Made by a program: the position numbers and the translations under genes. This document shows positions 1 through 11,800 of a stretch of DNA of 64,000 bases, one piece after another. The notes under the pieces were generated by a model that saw nothing but the letters and a program-made list of their open reading frames with translations, was not told the DNA's origin and searched no databases. Numbering within the stretch: position 1 is the stretch's first letter; each line of letters starts with the position of its first letter. Origin of the DNA: Antedon bifida (taxonomy: Eukaryota > Echinodermata > Crinoidea > Comatulida > Antedonidae); NCBI GenBank assembly GCA_963402885.1, contig OY727096.1:18581820-18645819 (forward strand). Direction: 5' to 3'.

Positions 1-1885
1 CGTTGCGCAATTGTAAACATCATGAAAAGCTTCGCTTGACGACGTTACATAAATGTCAAAATGTTAACATAGTTCACAAAATGTTATGTTTGCAAGTTTC
101 AGAGAAAAGCGTTACACAAAAATCATACAGAAAGAAAGAAGATGACAAAAAAGATGATGATGATGATTTCGTACAATCACAAGAGGTTTTCCTGCAACTT
201 CGTTGCGGAAAACCAATGATGATTTCGTACAATCACAAGAGGTTTTCCTGCAACTTCGTTGCGGAAAACCAACTAGACATGTAACTCGTCACTTTGACGA
301 GTTTGGTTTTCCGCCGCGCAAGTGGTGCAACATTAACATTAAGGGGATAGGTTGAGGACAAAAGGAAGTGTTCACGTTGGCATTATGACCTGAACTGAAG
401 AATATGATATGTTGTTATTGCTGAATTTTATTATTTAAATTCATATATAGTATACACAGTATAATCTGTATCCATATCACATACAGTGTAGAATAGGTGA
501 AATTACGGGACCCGATATTTATTGCAATTTTTAACATGTTGACGGTTTTAAAATGAAACGCGAAGGTAGCATTTCCGAAAGGAAATTATCTCAGCAACAA
601 CGTATTAGCGTGTAGAAGAAATTTGAATACGTGAAATATTGATGCGCGCTCTTTTAAATGTAATGAATTATGACGCAAAAGATGAAAATACGACCTTTTT
701 TATTTAACTGGCCATATGATGACGTCACAACATCCGATTGGCAACATTTTTACATAGTTTCGTATCTACAATCCAATAGCTTCCAGAAAAAGTTTTAATC
801 GTGATTATCACATTTTATTCTTACGAGCTATAACAGATTAAAATTTACTGTAAAGATGAAATTAATGCCACACGTGATTTAAATTTTTAGGCATGATGAC
901 GTCAAAAAAATTAAAATATTTTTAACTCCTGCGAAAGATAGTTGATTGACCTAGACAATATCAAAATCGGGGTGAAAATGGAAAACGGATAAGTGGAGAT
1001 GCGCTCTATTCAATGTGGTAAGCTATGACGAAAGATACAAAAATCCTAAATTTTATATTCGCGTGGCCATACGATGACGTCACAATGTCCGGTTAGCCAT
1101 ATTAATACCTGATACGATATCTACAACTCATCTACTTCCAGAATATGCCATCCACAAAAAGTTGACGTTTAGTTTAGAAATTACGACTGTTTAAAAAAAG
1201 GCATATTTTAAACGAATTTTTTAACCTTTTCATAAAAAACGCGCGCATATTGTCCAATTCGACGTGCTCGTATGACGTATCTTTAAGTCGAAATTGTTTA
1301 AAATTTGGTAAAATTACTAGAAAAGGCTGGAAAAACATAAATCACGCGAAAAAAATACGTTTTCAATGCTACGTGCGCACCGCACACGTAAAAATGTGCG
1401 CACGCGTGGGAATTTTTGACATGCTTAAAACGACATGACACGCGTAGAAAGTTGATTATAAATTAATTTTGCGCATTTTGAAATTTTAAATGCGCGTGCG
1501 CGCGTAACTTTGTGTAAAACACGCAATTTTTTTTCCACAGAAAGTTAGCGCATAATATAAATTAAACTTTTGCAAAGTTTCAAGTTGAAATGTTATTTGG
1601 TTGTCGAGCTATGTTAAATACGAGAAAATCGTTAAATCGCGCGTACGTCACGTTGCGCAATTGTAAGCATCATGAAAAGCTTCGCTTGACGACGTTACAT
1701 AAATGTCAAAATGTCAACATAGTTAAAAAAATGTTATGTTTGCAAGTTTTAGAGAAAAGCGTTACACAAAAATCATACAGAAAGAAAGAAGATGAAAAAA
1801 AAGAAGATGATGATGATGATGATGATTTCGTACAATCACAAGAGGTTTTCCTGCAACTTCGTTGCGGAAAACCAATAAAGATTTG
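1..1885. repeat. Long repeat with ~220-bp direct duplication offset by 1650 bp
   Basis: Bases 1-212 recur almost unchanged at 1651-1876 (same cgttgcgcaattgtaa start, same GAT-rich stretch, same end). Between them a second repetition is visible: 640-780 resembles 1003-1145, including a shared gatgacgtcacaa block. Both outer copies end in a hairpin, ggttttcc ... ggaaaacc, around a gcaac/gttgc stem; the left copy has this end duplicated in tandem (164-213 and 217-272). The short open frames here contain only a poly-Asp run from the GAT repeat and look non-coding. It could be a satellite with a 1.65-kb period or a terminal-direct-repeat element cut by the window edge. Confidence 0.7.
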
Positions 1886-2668
1886 ATACAATAACAATAT
1901 GTGATCATTTTATTCTAAATGATCACCTAATTAGACCAAAAAGTCTGTCTCACAAACAATTACTTTTTTTTGCTTTAAAAAATGTATTTATTTGTAAAAT
2001 GTCAGTATGTTTATAATTATTTTCCAAATAAATTAAAATCGAATCTATACAAAAAAAGTATTTAACAAGTTCACATAGTAAGTTCTCACAATAAAAAATG
2101 TCTTTATTATTGACTAACAGTAACAGGACATAATAATATTAATTATCATCTTCATCTGTTTCGTCTATTAACAGTTTTAAGCAGTGGCCATCTGCCAAAC
2201 TGTTTTCTGGATTTTGTCCATTGTTACAAGGTTATTATCCTGTATGATAAAAATAGATACTCAAGAACACAAAGGCAATTTATGACGATTCACTGAAACT
2301 ATGTGTTGACCACCAAAACTAATCCTGGTATACTGTAAACACAAACCTGAGACTATAATAGTATTATTAGTATTACGTATAATTATTAAATGAAGATTTT
2401 AATTTGTAATCAATAAACTAATGTCTGTCTTTTGTCCCATATTTTAAGTGGTGATTTATTTATATTATTTGTGATTTTTTTATATTTTTTCTAACCCAAT
2501 ATTTACCAGGTATGTTTGCACAAAGTTACTGTTTTCAAACAAACAATTTAATGACAACCTTTACAATACTTACAGCAACATTTTTAAACCATTTGAAATA
2601 ATTTACAATTTAAACTACTAGTTTGTTGGCAGATATTTTACATAAAAAAAAAAATGGCTTACCCGCCG
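1886..2668. other. AT-rich stretch, no gene recognised
   Basis: No conserved coding segment is seen. On the minus strand a possible acceptor near 2245 followed by a short open stretch and an AATAAA near 2103-2110 could be a terminal exon, but the reading frame does not match the phase left by the UNK exon 2 donor, so I do not call it. Confidence 0.4.
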
Positions 2669-3027
2669 TAAATCTTCTAATAGTAACCCCCCTTCTAATG
2701 GTAACCCACCTTATAAGTCAATCTATAATAATAACCCACTACTCTAATAGTAACCCATGGGGGTTACTATTAGAGTCACAAGTTTGAGTTTATAAAATAA
2801 AGTTAGAGTTCAACCAAATTTGTTTATTCCTACAGTACTGTTTTATTATTTTGCTATGAGTTGCTGACCGGACAAGTTGGGGGTGGGTTACCATTTTCAG
2901 GTGGTGCCTAATTTAAGATTAGTAATAGTAACCCACTACTCTAATAATAACCCCCTTCTAATAGCAACCCACCCTAAAAAACAATCAAAGAATAATAACC
3001 CAGCAGGGTTACAATTATTAGATTTAT
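2669..3027. mobile_element. Tc1/mariner-like MITE with AAATCTTCTAATAGTAACCC ends
   Basis: The left end reads TA-AAATCTTCTAATAGTAACC and the right end is its imperfect inverse, GGGTTACAATTATTAGATTTA, flanked by TA. Copies of the taatagtaaccc motif occur internally on both strands. A much shorter relative lies at 42510-42585. No transposase remains. Confidence 0.6.
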
Positions 3028-5963
3028 GGTACATTAAATAATAGACAGATGGATGGTATACTGTAGGGTTGGTGCTTACAGAGTTCACTATACAGGCATA
3101 TAATTGCCTAATTGATTAATTCATAATTCTTAATCTAAAAATCTTTAATAACCACAATGAATTAAAGTCAAGGGTCATTATGTGAGGTCAGGAAAGCCCA
3201 TTAATTTATCTACAATAAGCCAACCCAGTGTGATTCACTGTTGGAAAATGATTATGCACTGGGAAATACCCACTGTGTATTTTCTCATGAGTGATGTCAT
3301 GTTTTGCATTATAGTTTTACCAGAACAATTGATACATTGTGGACAAATATTGTTAACCAAAAGGTATTTATATTTTTATTTTGCAGTGTCTTGTTTGTTT
3401 GCTTTGATAGTTTATAGTAAATTCATGCTTTGGTTATTTAACCCCACATTACTTGTGACTAGGTACTCTGTGTTGAATGCTAGCCTGGTGGATTTAATTT
3501 ATGAAATATACGAGGCCAATACTCTCATTTTATTTTCAACTAGCCCACTACCACCGATATACAGTTAGATGGTTAGAAAAGCTCAGAATTGTTATTATTC
3601 AACATTCTTAAATTCTTTATTGAGGCCAAGAAAATACAGTTATCTATTTTTACTAGCCTACAAGTACTGTCAAAACATGTTTTTCTCTGGAACCTTTCAC
3701 TAAGTCTACAAATTCTATTATTACACATGCATAAAAGTTGCTATGTTAAATCTTAAAGGCCAGGTGCGGGCAAAAAATTTCTATTGATCATACATTCCAA
3801 TAATTATCGATCGATAGTTTCCCCTATGTTTCATAATTTTTGGGATTTTATTTGTGTTACACAAGCTTGTTGAAAATAAGCACTTTCTTATCAGTGGGGG
3901 GATAGTTCAAATTACACAGTAAAATCTCTATTCTTTTGTACACAAATTTTGTAAATAGAGAGGCATTTTAAAAAGCTATGAAAAATAAACGGTGTGGTAA
4001 AAAATGTTATCAGATAACTAAATATAGGTAATATAACTTGAATATTACATTTCTGGTATTTTTATTCAACTTCAGCATTTTATTTTCATGCTATAGCAAA
4101 AATTATCCACCGTATATCCACCATCTTTTTTCACCTTCTAGGGAGTCACCAGACATGTTATTACATTAGGTTAACTACCTAACTACTGAAAAAAAGTCTT
4201 CCTGGTTTTTATGGAAGAACTTTGCCAAATATTGTATTTGGCCATATTAAGGGGAAATTCATGTTTTTTCGTCTTGATTTCTGTTACAAATATTTGATTT
4301 ATGTACAATTAACCAAATATTATATTTAAAATTCATGCCTGTACCTGAGCTTTAATTAGGACATTTTGATATTTATCTATTTTAAGCAAAGAAATGCTTG
4401 TGGTGGTACTACTGTATGTAAATATAATTAACTGCCAAAAGTCTAAGAAAACCTATTTATTTACACAGGTCTTATTACAGTCATTTGTTAACAATCCTTT
4501 GAGCAATAAATTATTAACAGCAAAATAGGATCTAAATTCTAAATTAATCTAATCCGGATGTCTTCATTCCTAAAATTATATTTTGGCAAACACAAATCAT
4601 AGTTTTGACAATAACAAACTATTTTAAGAATTGTGTTTTCAATCAACTATACTGAAGATTACGAAGTATCAAATGTGGGACTCTACTCTACTTTTCACAT
4701 TTGAACATGAACTTGGATTTAAACTTGAGTATCAACATCATTTATTGGGTTGCCCTATACTAGACATTTATACTAATAATAGACATTTAAATTATTTATG
4801 ACAGAAAAATGCCTCCCCACCTCTCATCCCCACCCATTCTTGACAACAGTGTTTGTATTTTATTACAGTATACTCATTTATACTTTAGTTAGGGAAAGAA
4901 TAGATACTGTAATTGTCCTTATGAATTTGTGTGAAAATAAATTTTCAGGATAGAAATTTAAGCTTTAATTTAAAGATGACATTGACACCACTCACTTTAA
5001 TACATTCAGAAGTGAACTATAGTATATACATTTTGAGGCTTATTTACTGTAGAATAATGGGGTGTACCTGATAAGTTATTGGTGGGTTGTAAATTAACTT
5101 AGAAGAGGCTTATTTAGACAATAAGAGAAGGAAAACTGGTTATGTATACCATTTAATCTACTATCATTTATTTTAGCTCCACTTGACCCTATTCTAGTTT
5201 GCTTTAAATGTTTACCCAGAAATATATTTTGAAATTCATAAACTGTAAAATAACAGACTAGGGCCTAGGTCTATTATTGTACTTACAAAATTAGAATGAT
5301 AATTTATACAATTATTGAAAGATTTAGAAAAATCCTGATATTAATCATTCCCACAACAGTAAAATTTATCCATCTATCTTTATCATGCCTCTACACAAAC
5401 TTTAACACTTAAAACACAGCAATATACAATATTAATTATTTATTTTATTTCTTTGCTTAATAAATTTAATAAATAAAAGTTACATTGTTGTGTAGTGTAA
5501 TAATAAACATTTTCATTTGTATAGAAATTCATTTACATATTTAAAGATGTGTAAAAACTAACATCATTAAGTTTAGGCCCCTGAAACTGAGGGATTCCCA
5601 ATTACGTTTCCCTCAAACAACAACTGGTGATGCCTCACATCACTGCTTAATTGAACACGACCGCCGTATTGCGCGCCTAATCCAAATACAAACACGGAAT
5701 ACCTTGTGAATTTAAAACGTTAATTTTTCTATAAAATTAAGCATTTGCAATCAAAATGTTACTATTAAATTATGTTACATGCTTATATGGTTATAAAATC
5801 GGGGGTAAACATCGCAATAAAATAAACACTAGGATTTCTTTTCAACGACAATAATACGATTTTCTGTGTGTCAACAACATGTAGCGAGAAACCCCATACA
5901 ATATGGCGACCAAAATAACAACCACTCAACCAATCGCGATGCGAAAATTCAAAATAGACTTAC
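3028..5963. other. AT-rich non-coding stretch, probable UNK intron
   Basis: Nothing with coding character is recognised on either strand. A 128-codon open frame at 3182-3568 has no recognisable motif and the composition of chance ORFs. By position this should be intron of the minus-strand UNK gene, whose next exon (the remaining CCCH fingers) was not found before base 1. Confidence 0.4.
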
Positions 5964-6347
5964 TCTTCTCCATCGGGGCATATTCCTGTAGTTTCATCAT
6001 ATTTTGTACAATAAACATCAGGACTATAATTAAATACTCCATCTCGTCTACGTATAGGTCTTCTCCGCCTTTGATTCATAAAATGCCAATGAAAACAAGT
6101 AAACGGACGATGATTCGGGCACTTGTGTTGCAAGAAATCCTGACATTGCTGAGTCCGAAACTCCTTCAAGTATCTGTAAATTAAATGATGTTAAATCAGG
6201 TAAATATTCATGACAGTTGCATATTATTCATCCCAAATGCTTGAAGAACAAAACTTAATACAATTTTTATACTTACGTATAATGAAAAGGCTTTTCAGGC
6301 TGAGTTGTTAGGTTACTATTAGCAGATTTCTGCTGCTCGGACGGCAT
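5964..6347 (-). CDS. UNK: Unkempt zinc-finger RNA-binding protein, first two coding exons (partial)
   Basis: Exon 1 is 6277-6347 (start ATG at 6347, 23 codons plus 2 nt, donor gtaagt) and exon 2 is 5964-6173 (acceptor tttacag, donor gtaagt), in matching phase. The join gives a short N-terminus, then HYTYLKEFRTQQC and the segment with HWHF, QRRRR, IRRRDG and NYSPDVYCTKYDE, a near-perfect match to the N-terminus and first CCCH finger of animal Unkempt. Unkempt binds UAG-containing mRNAs through its CCCH fingers and represses translation, notably in neurons. Exon 2 stops inside the first finger (CPDGE). The remaining fingers and the C-terminal RING are not found between 1 and 5963, so either a long intron continues beyond the window or the locus is incomplete. 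Exon identity is secure; completeness is not. Confidence 0.92.
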
Positions 6348-7100
6348 CTTGCCAAAACATTACAAGCCCGCGCATATACTACTGCGCATAGCTCTTACGC
6401 AGCCTGATCATGACGTCAGTAATTAATTGACAGATCAATGAAGTCACGTGATGGGGAATCCCAGATTGTGGGCATTTTCGCACGTGGAATTGTTTACGTT
6501 CTGAATTCAGACTAAATACTAAACAAGTTTGATTTAATTTGATTTGAATTTATTAGGAAAATCATTATAAAAAATACATACAAAGTGATAACATAAATGA
6601 CTGACATTACAAATAATACATTTATAAAAGATTTTCCAGGATAGCCCAAAAAGCTATATTAATTAGCTTATTTCCATTGGGATTCTTTTATAGAATCTAA
6701 AATTTGATTGAACAGTTAATACTGTACCAGAAAAGTTGTGGCCCTAAAAATCATACTAATTAATATATACATACTATAATATTTTTAAAAATCAATCAGT
6801 GGACGATTTTATGAATGAGCAACAACTAGAGTGGATTTTTTATGTGAGATTATAGGAGAGGAGGATACCAAAAAATAAATGTATTATTTATACTATAAAA
6901 TAGGCCATATTCTTTTGTTTTTTACTAATCAAATTAATATAATTTCATTATATCAAATTAAAAATTTGAATATTCAAAGTAATGTGTTTTAAAATTCATT
7001 ATTATTTTATGTATCATTACATTTTCAACAACATTTGTTTAAATTCTAATTTTTGTTAAAATCCATTGGTTAATTATTTTGTAATGAATAAGTTCTGTGT
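6348..7100. promoter_or_regulatory. Divergent intergenic region between UNK and the TRAF-like gene
   Basis: Upstream of the UNK start there is a perfect CRE palindrome TGACGTCA (6411-6418), an E-box CACGTG (6445-6450) and a kappaB-like GGGGAATCCC (6453-6462), all within 120 bp. These match consensus sequences; function is inferred. The rest (6480-7100) is AT-rich without genes. Confidence 0.4.
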
Positions 7101-7219
7101 TTTAATTGGCTGTTTAGTAATACGCGCGCGAAAAATGTCAAAGGCATGTTTACACTTTGACACCAGGTGGTCAAGGTCGAGGTGGTGATCAGACACTCAC
7201 AAGTTTCTCTTTTTTGTAG

Positions 7220-7267
7220 ATGATTCCTATCAAACAGTCTGAAAACTTCATTTTGATAAGATTATAG
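7220..7267 (+). other. Candidate 5' non-coding exon of the TRAF-like gene
   Basis: A good acceptor (ttctcttttttgtag) precedes 7220 and a strong donor (ag|gtaagtaag) follows 7267. The segment itself holds a 15-codon ORF ending in TAG at the donor, so it would be untranslated or a uORF. The next acceptor downstream is the one at 8829 just before the TRAF-like ATG. Alternatively the exon starts further upstream with the transcription start near 7100. Confidence 0.4.
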
Positions 7268-7874
7268 GTAAGTAAGTACACTTTACACCAATTTATGCTA
7301 TCGTTTTTTGTATTAATTGTAGTTTAATAATAGATTTCCCCAGCCTGAGCATGGAGGTATTTTTATACCTCCACGGGCCATCATGCCATGGTCTGTCAAC
7401 CAATGCCATGGCTTGTTGGCTAGGTATTAGTATTATATAAGGCTCTAGCTTCTACTAGGCCTACTAAGTACTAGTACTACTAGGCTTACTTTATTCATGG
7501 AGAGAAGAATACTACTCCATGCTTAATATTACTTTACTATGCTATACTTCTGCTAGTAGTACTGTACTACCTACCCGTCCCAGTGGCCTACTGTTCTGTG
7601 GAGGGCCAGGGGTGTGAGAGTCCCAACGATGCTTTTTTAGCCGAGCTGACCAATCAGTCTGTGCCACTGTCTGTCAATAATAGAGTGAGGTATTTATTTT
7701 TAAATAGAAAACCCACTAACTTGTACAATTTCATTACAACTTCATTGTGTTTTGTAATAATTAACTGTTTTACTTTTTAATTTACAGTATCATCACAGTA
7801 TGTGTTCCTGACATTATGCACAATTCTTTAAAAAAATTAAAAATTCAGTCATCAAGCAAGGCCGTAGTGTATAA

Positions 7875-8697
7875 GGCCCTGTTTCTGCTGCCAACTAAAT
7901 ACCGTATATTATACGGTATTTTTTGAATACCGTATATATACGGTATATTTTTGGCAGCAGAAACTGCGCTCATAAAAAATATACCGTATTTTGTATACCG
8001 TATTTTCCCCACAAAATTTGTGGATAAAATACGGTATTTACAAATTTATACCGTATTTTTTGTACCCGTTTCTGCTGCCAATAAAAAATACCGTATTTTT
8101 TTTTTACATGACAAAAGGTCACCATTCGTGTTTTTATTGTCTGTCGCTGTTAGCTGCTTTACACACATGTATAGATATATTCGGCGAAAATGTGGAGCGA
8201 TTACGTCACAGTTTTACTAAATAAATGTGTGTGGGGAAGCTAAAATGTCTGACCAACTAAAAGGTAATAAAAGGGACAACCACATTTATAAAGACATTTC
8301 TAAAAAAATAAAGCAGGAGTATGGAATAAACTTGTCTCCAAAGCAAGTAAACTCAAAGCTGAAGAGCCTGCGAAAGCAGTACAACATTGCAAAATACAAT
8401 AACTCGGGGAGGGAACGAATTAATTGTCCCCATTACGATGTTTTCTGTGCTCTCACAACATCTCTATCACTAGGGCTAGGCTATTGAAAGTGAGACGTAA
8501 AACTTCCTTTATTGCGACTTTTAATTATCGATCAAATAAATGAATGGCAATTTGGGTAAAAAAGATGAAATTTAACACGACCACCCAAGAAGTATTGTTA
8601 GCAGAAACGGGGTACTAAAAAATACGGTATAAAAAATACCGTATTTTATACCGTATTTTTATACCGTATTTTGAGCAGTTGCAGCAGAAACAGGCCC
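7875..8697. mobile_element. Harbinger-like element with Myb/SANT-like ORF and TACGGTAT subterminal repeats
   Basis: The terminal inverted repeats are GGCCCTGTTTCTGCTGC (left) and its inverse GCAGCAGAAACAGGCCC (right), flanked by a 3-bp TAA target duplication (7872-7874, 8698-8700) as in PIF/Harbinger. Inside both ends are about a dozen copies of ataccgtat / atacggtat, plus internal copies of the gcagcagaaac terminus. The element lies in the presumed 5'UTR intron of the TRAF-like gene. No DDE transposase is visible, so it is probably non-autonomous. Confidence 0.8.
8227..8487 (+). CDS. Myb/SANT-like (Harbinger-type) DNA-binding ORF fragment
   Basis: This 86-codon frame inside the Harbinger-like element contains YKDISKKIKQEYG, then LSPKQVNSKLKSLRKQY and a C-terminal CPHYDVFCAL. 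That is the second and third helix of the Myb/SANT-like domain in the accessory DNA-binding protein encoded by Harbinger transposons and in related host genes. The first, tryptophan-bearing helix is not obvious, so it may be a truncated or first-exon-less copy. In the family, the protein recruits transposase to the element ends. Whether it is expressed is unknown. Confidence 0.55.
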   Translation: MCGEAKMSDQLKGNKRDNHIYKDISKKIKQEYGINLSPKQVNSKLKSLRKQYNIAKYNNSGRERINCPHYDVFCALTTSLSLGLGY

Positions 8698-8839
8698 TAA
8701 GACAAGCTGTACTGGGGATTGGGGGTTTGTGGTGAAAACTGAAAATTTCAGACATCTGCCTCATGGTGGATCAATGCTGTCAAGTCCTGACTGAATATTC
8801 ACATTTTATTTACGGTCTATTTTCTTTAGAGTTGGACTC

Positions 8840-11800
8840 ATGGCTTCACAACCAGCAGCATCATCCTCATCACATACAACGCCACCTTCGTTAGACAATG
8901 ATTATGGATACGGTGATGTCAACTTTGACCCAATTCCTGATCGCAAATACCACTGTCCAATCTGCCTGTCGGTTATGAAGAACCCAGTACAGACAAAGTG
9001 CGGTCATAGGTTTTGTCAAGCCTGCATACTTCGAATAAGTGGGTACGATGAGAGGTATGACAGGGGCGGATCCAGGATTTCTGAAAAAGGGGGTTGGAGG
9101 GGTGGGGGGTGACTGGGGATAACAATGTTTATGTTCAATACATTTTAAAAAGTGACGTGACTTCAAAGTTATTATGTTGGCCTAGTTAGGTTAAATAATA
9201 TACATAGTGACTTTAGGCCTTAAATGTCATCAAGTCAAGTCAAGTGTGACGAGCGCAACAGCAATGTTTTTTTGTTTTGGTCCAGATTTATAATGGGATC
9301 CGCCACTGTATGACATCATCACTTGATCCCTAAATATGACATCATAACTCCCCAATTATGACATCATCGCTCTAATCAATGTTGATTTAAACTGAAAATG
9401 TTTTTCTTCTTTCATCATCCATAGAACACGCAATTATACTAAGTGTCCAGTTGATAACACTTGGTTCTATATAAATATTGATGTAAGTATAGTTTATATC
9501 ATATTTGATTCTTCTTTAGGTGCAATGTATTAACTCTTTGATGGTCAATAATCAATCATCAATTACATTGGTATGTTGTTTTTTTTTGTCTAGTTATTTG
9601 ACGATGTAGCAATCAAAAGAGAAATATTAGGTTTAAACTGTGTATGCAATAATCAACCCAATGGCTGCCAGTGGAAAGGAGAGCTGCTCTACCTGGAGGT
9701 AAGACAAGATTCAGTCATCTATCCATCAACTACACCATCAACCTCTACATACATACATATACATTTACTTTATCGTGTTTGTAATATACCGCTTTTGGAG
9801 ACCTTTACATTGAATTATATAATATAAGCTTCTGTAAATGTACAAACATGTTATTAGGAACACAAGAATACGTGTGATTTCAGTATCATACCCTGCCCTA
9901 ACGGATGCGATCAGCAATGCCTTCGACGTGAGAGGTCAACTCACCTAAAGGACTGCCCACTACGAACTGTTCAATGTTCACAATGCTGCGATGATGTTGT
10001 TGCCAAAGATTTAACTGTAAGTAAATTATGTTCTTTTTTTTCAAATAGAAAAAATACTATTTTTTTGGAAGATCCCCATTAGTTTGACAACAGTAGTCCC
10101 TGATTGGTGTTTTACACTATCAAACTAGTTTGACAAAAAAAGTGTGATGTGGCCAAATATGCTGGTGATATGCTCAAATATGGTAGTGATATGACTTCAT
10201 CATGTCCATATATGGGCACATCACATTTTTTTTGTCACATACAGTTTGATAGAGTGTAGACAAAGCTTTAGATTTAAGTCATTTGGTGGATTATTGCTAT
10301 ATATTATTGGCTGTAATTTTTATTTTTAATTATTTCAGCGTCATCAACTCCTACATTGCCCTAAACTGCCAGTGTCTTGTTTTTTGTGTGGTAGAAACGA
10401 CATTCTTCGAGAAGAGGTAAGTGAAACATTTTGTGGGCACTCACCATACGTGTGGTTTTACCATTCCACATACCATTTTAACTAGTCCAAACTAATATTT
10501 ATATATACTTATGCTATTGTTATAATATAATATGTTTTTTTCAGATACCTAAGCACATGAGGGTGGATGGTACTTGTCCAAATACATTAGTTCCTTGTAA
10601 TTATAGTGTACTTGGGTGCAATGCAAAGGTAAGTTCCTCTACCCAGTTTATCATTTGTTTTAAGGCCTTCCAGTCACCCTAACATACCTGCATGATTCTC
10701 ACGGATGAGGGCCGATTTTTTTATGCCTCACAAGTACGTGGCTATTTCTCATGCATCCATATTCAGGAAAATCATTATTTTAAAATTAACTTGCCTATTT
10801 TGAAGGAAAAATAGCCTATGACTGCACATTATTTACTTAATTTGAGCATAATTAGCCTACAGTATGTTTATTTGTATTTTATGGTTGATGTAGTACAGGA
10901 AAGCCAACTCAATATGTCGAAAAAATAACATAGAGGGCACTATATATAATTTTAATTCAATGTCTCGTGCATTGGCCACTGAAAAAGTATACCCTAAAGA
11001 ATCTCCTTTTTGATCACCCATACCCACCCAAAGGTTTTCATACAGTAGCTTCCTCTCCACTCTGCTTTATAGTCATGGTAAGGCAGATACTTTATGCAAA
11101 CTTTTATTTTTAGTTTCGTCGGTGTGACAAGGAGGAACATATGCAAAGAAATACATCTGAGCATTTAGCATTAATGTCAGATAAACTTTTGATACAGACC
11201 TCAATTATCCAAAAACAGAGCAATAAAATAGAAGAACTGACAAGGACACAAGCAAGGTAACAACAACAACAATATATTATTTCATTTTGGAAAACAAAAA
11301 GAGAAACACATTATTCGTTAATATATCTATACAGTCAAGTCTCGCAATACCGGACTCTCTGAAAACCGGAAACTCTCCCAATACCAGACTTTTCTTGAAG
11401 TCCAAACAGTGAGAATACCAGACTTTCCCGAAAACCAGACATATTTGGCCAGCCCAAAGGTGTAAGAGAGTTGACTTTACCTACTTAGAGGTGAACAGTA
11501 TTATCAAATTTTATATCCTGATGAGAGAATTATATTTTCTAAGTTCCCGGATTATATTTTCAAACTTAATTTGCTTTTTTTTTTCTAGCTTTAGAGAGTT
11601 GATTGAAGGCAAGGTTCTAGAAGGTATATCTGAACAAATTAGCCAAATTGAAAACAGGTAAATTAATAATATGTATTAAAATGACTGAATGGATGTAATT
11701 AAAAGGGGTTTTGGCCAAGCAACGCCTCAATAGAGTAGTTATTGTGTGCCCAAAAATAAAAAGAACAAAACATACAAGTAAAATATTGAGGAGTGAAGTG

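Noticed and set aside
2100..2245. Minus-strand terminal-exon-like segment with acceptor and AATAAA
   Set aside because: Phase does not continue the UNK exon 2 frame without an immediate stop, and neither open frame resembles a known C-terminus.
3182..3568. 128-codon plus-strand open frame
   Set aside because: No recognisable domain, AT-rich, and it lies in the presumed UNK intron; consistent with a chance ORF.
8891..9166. Minus-strand 91-codon frame
   Set aside because: Antisense to TRAF-like coding exon 1 and the adjoining MITE.
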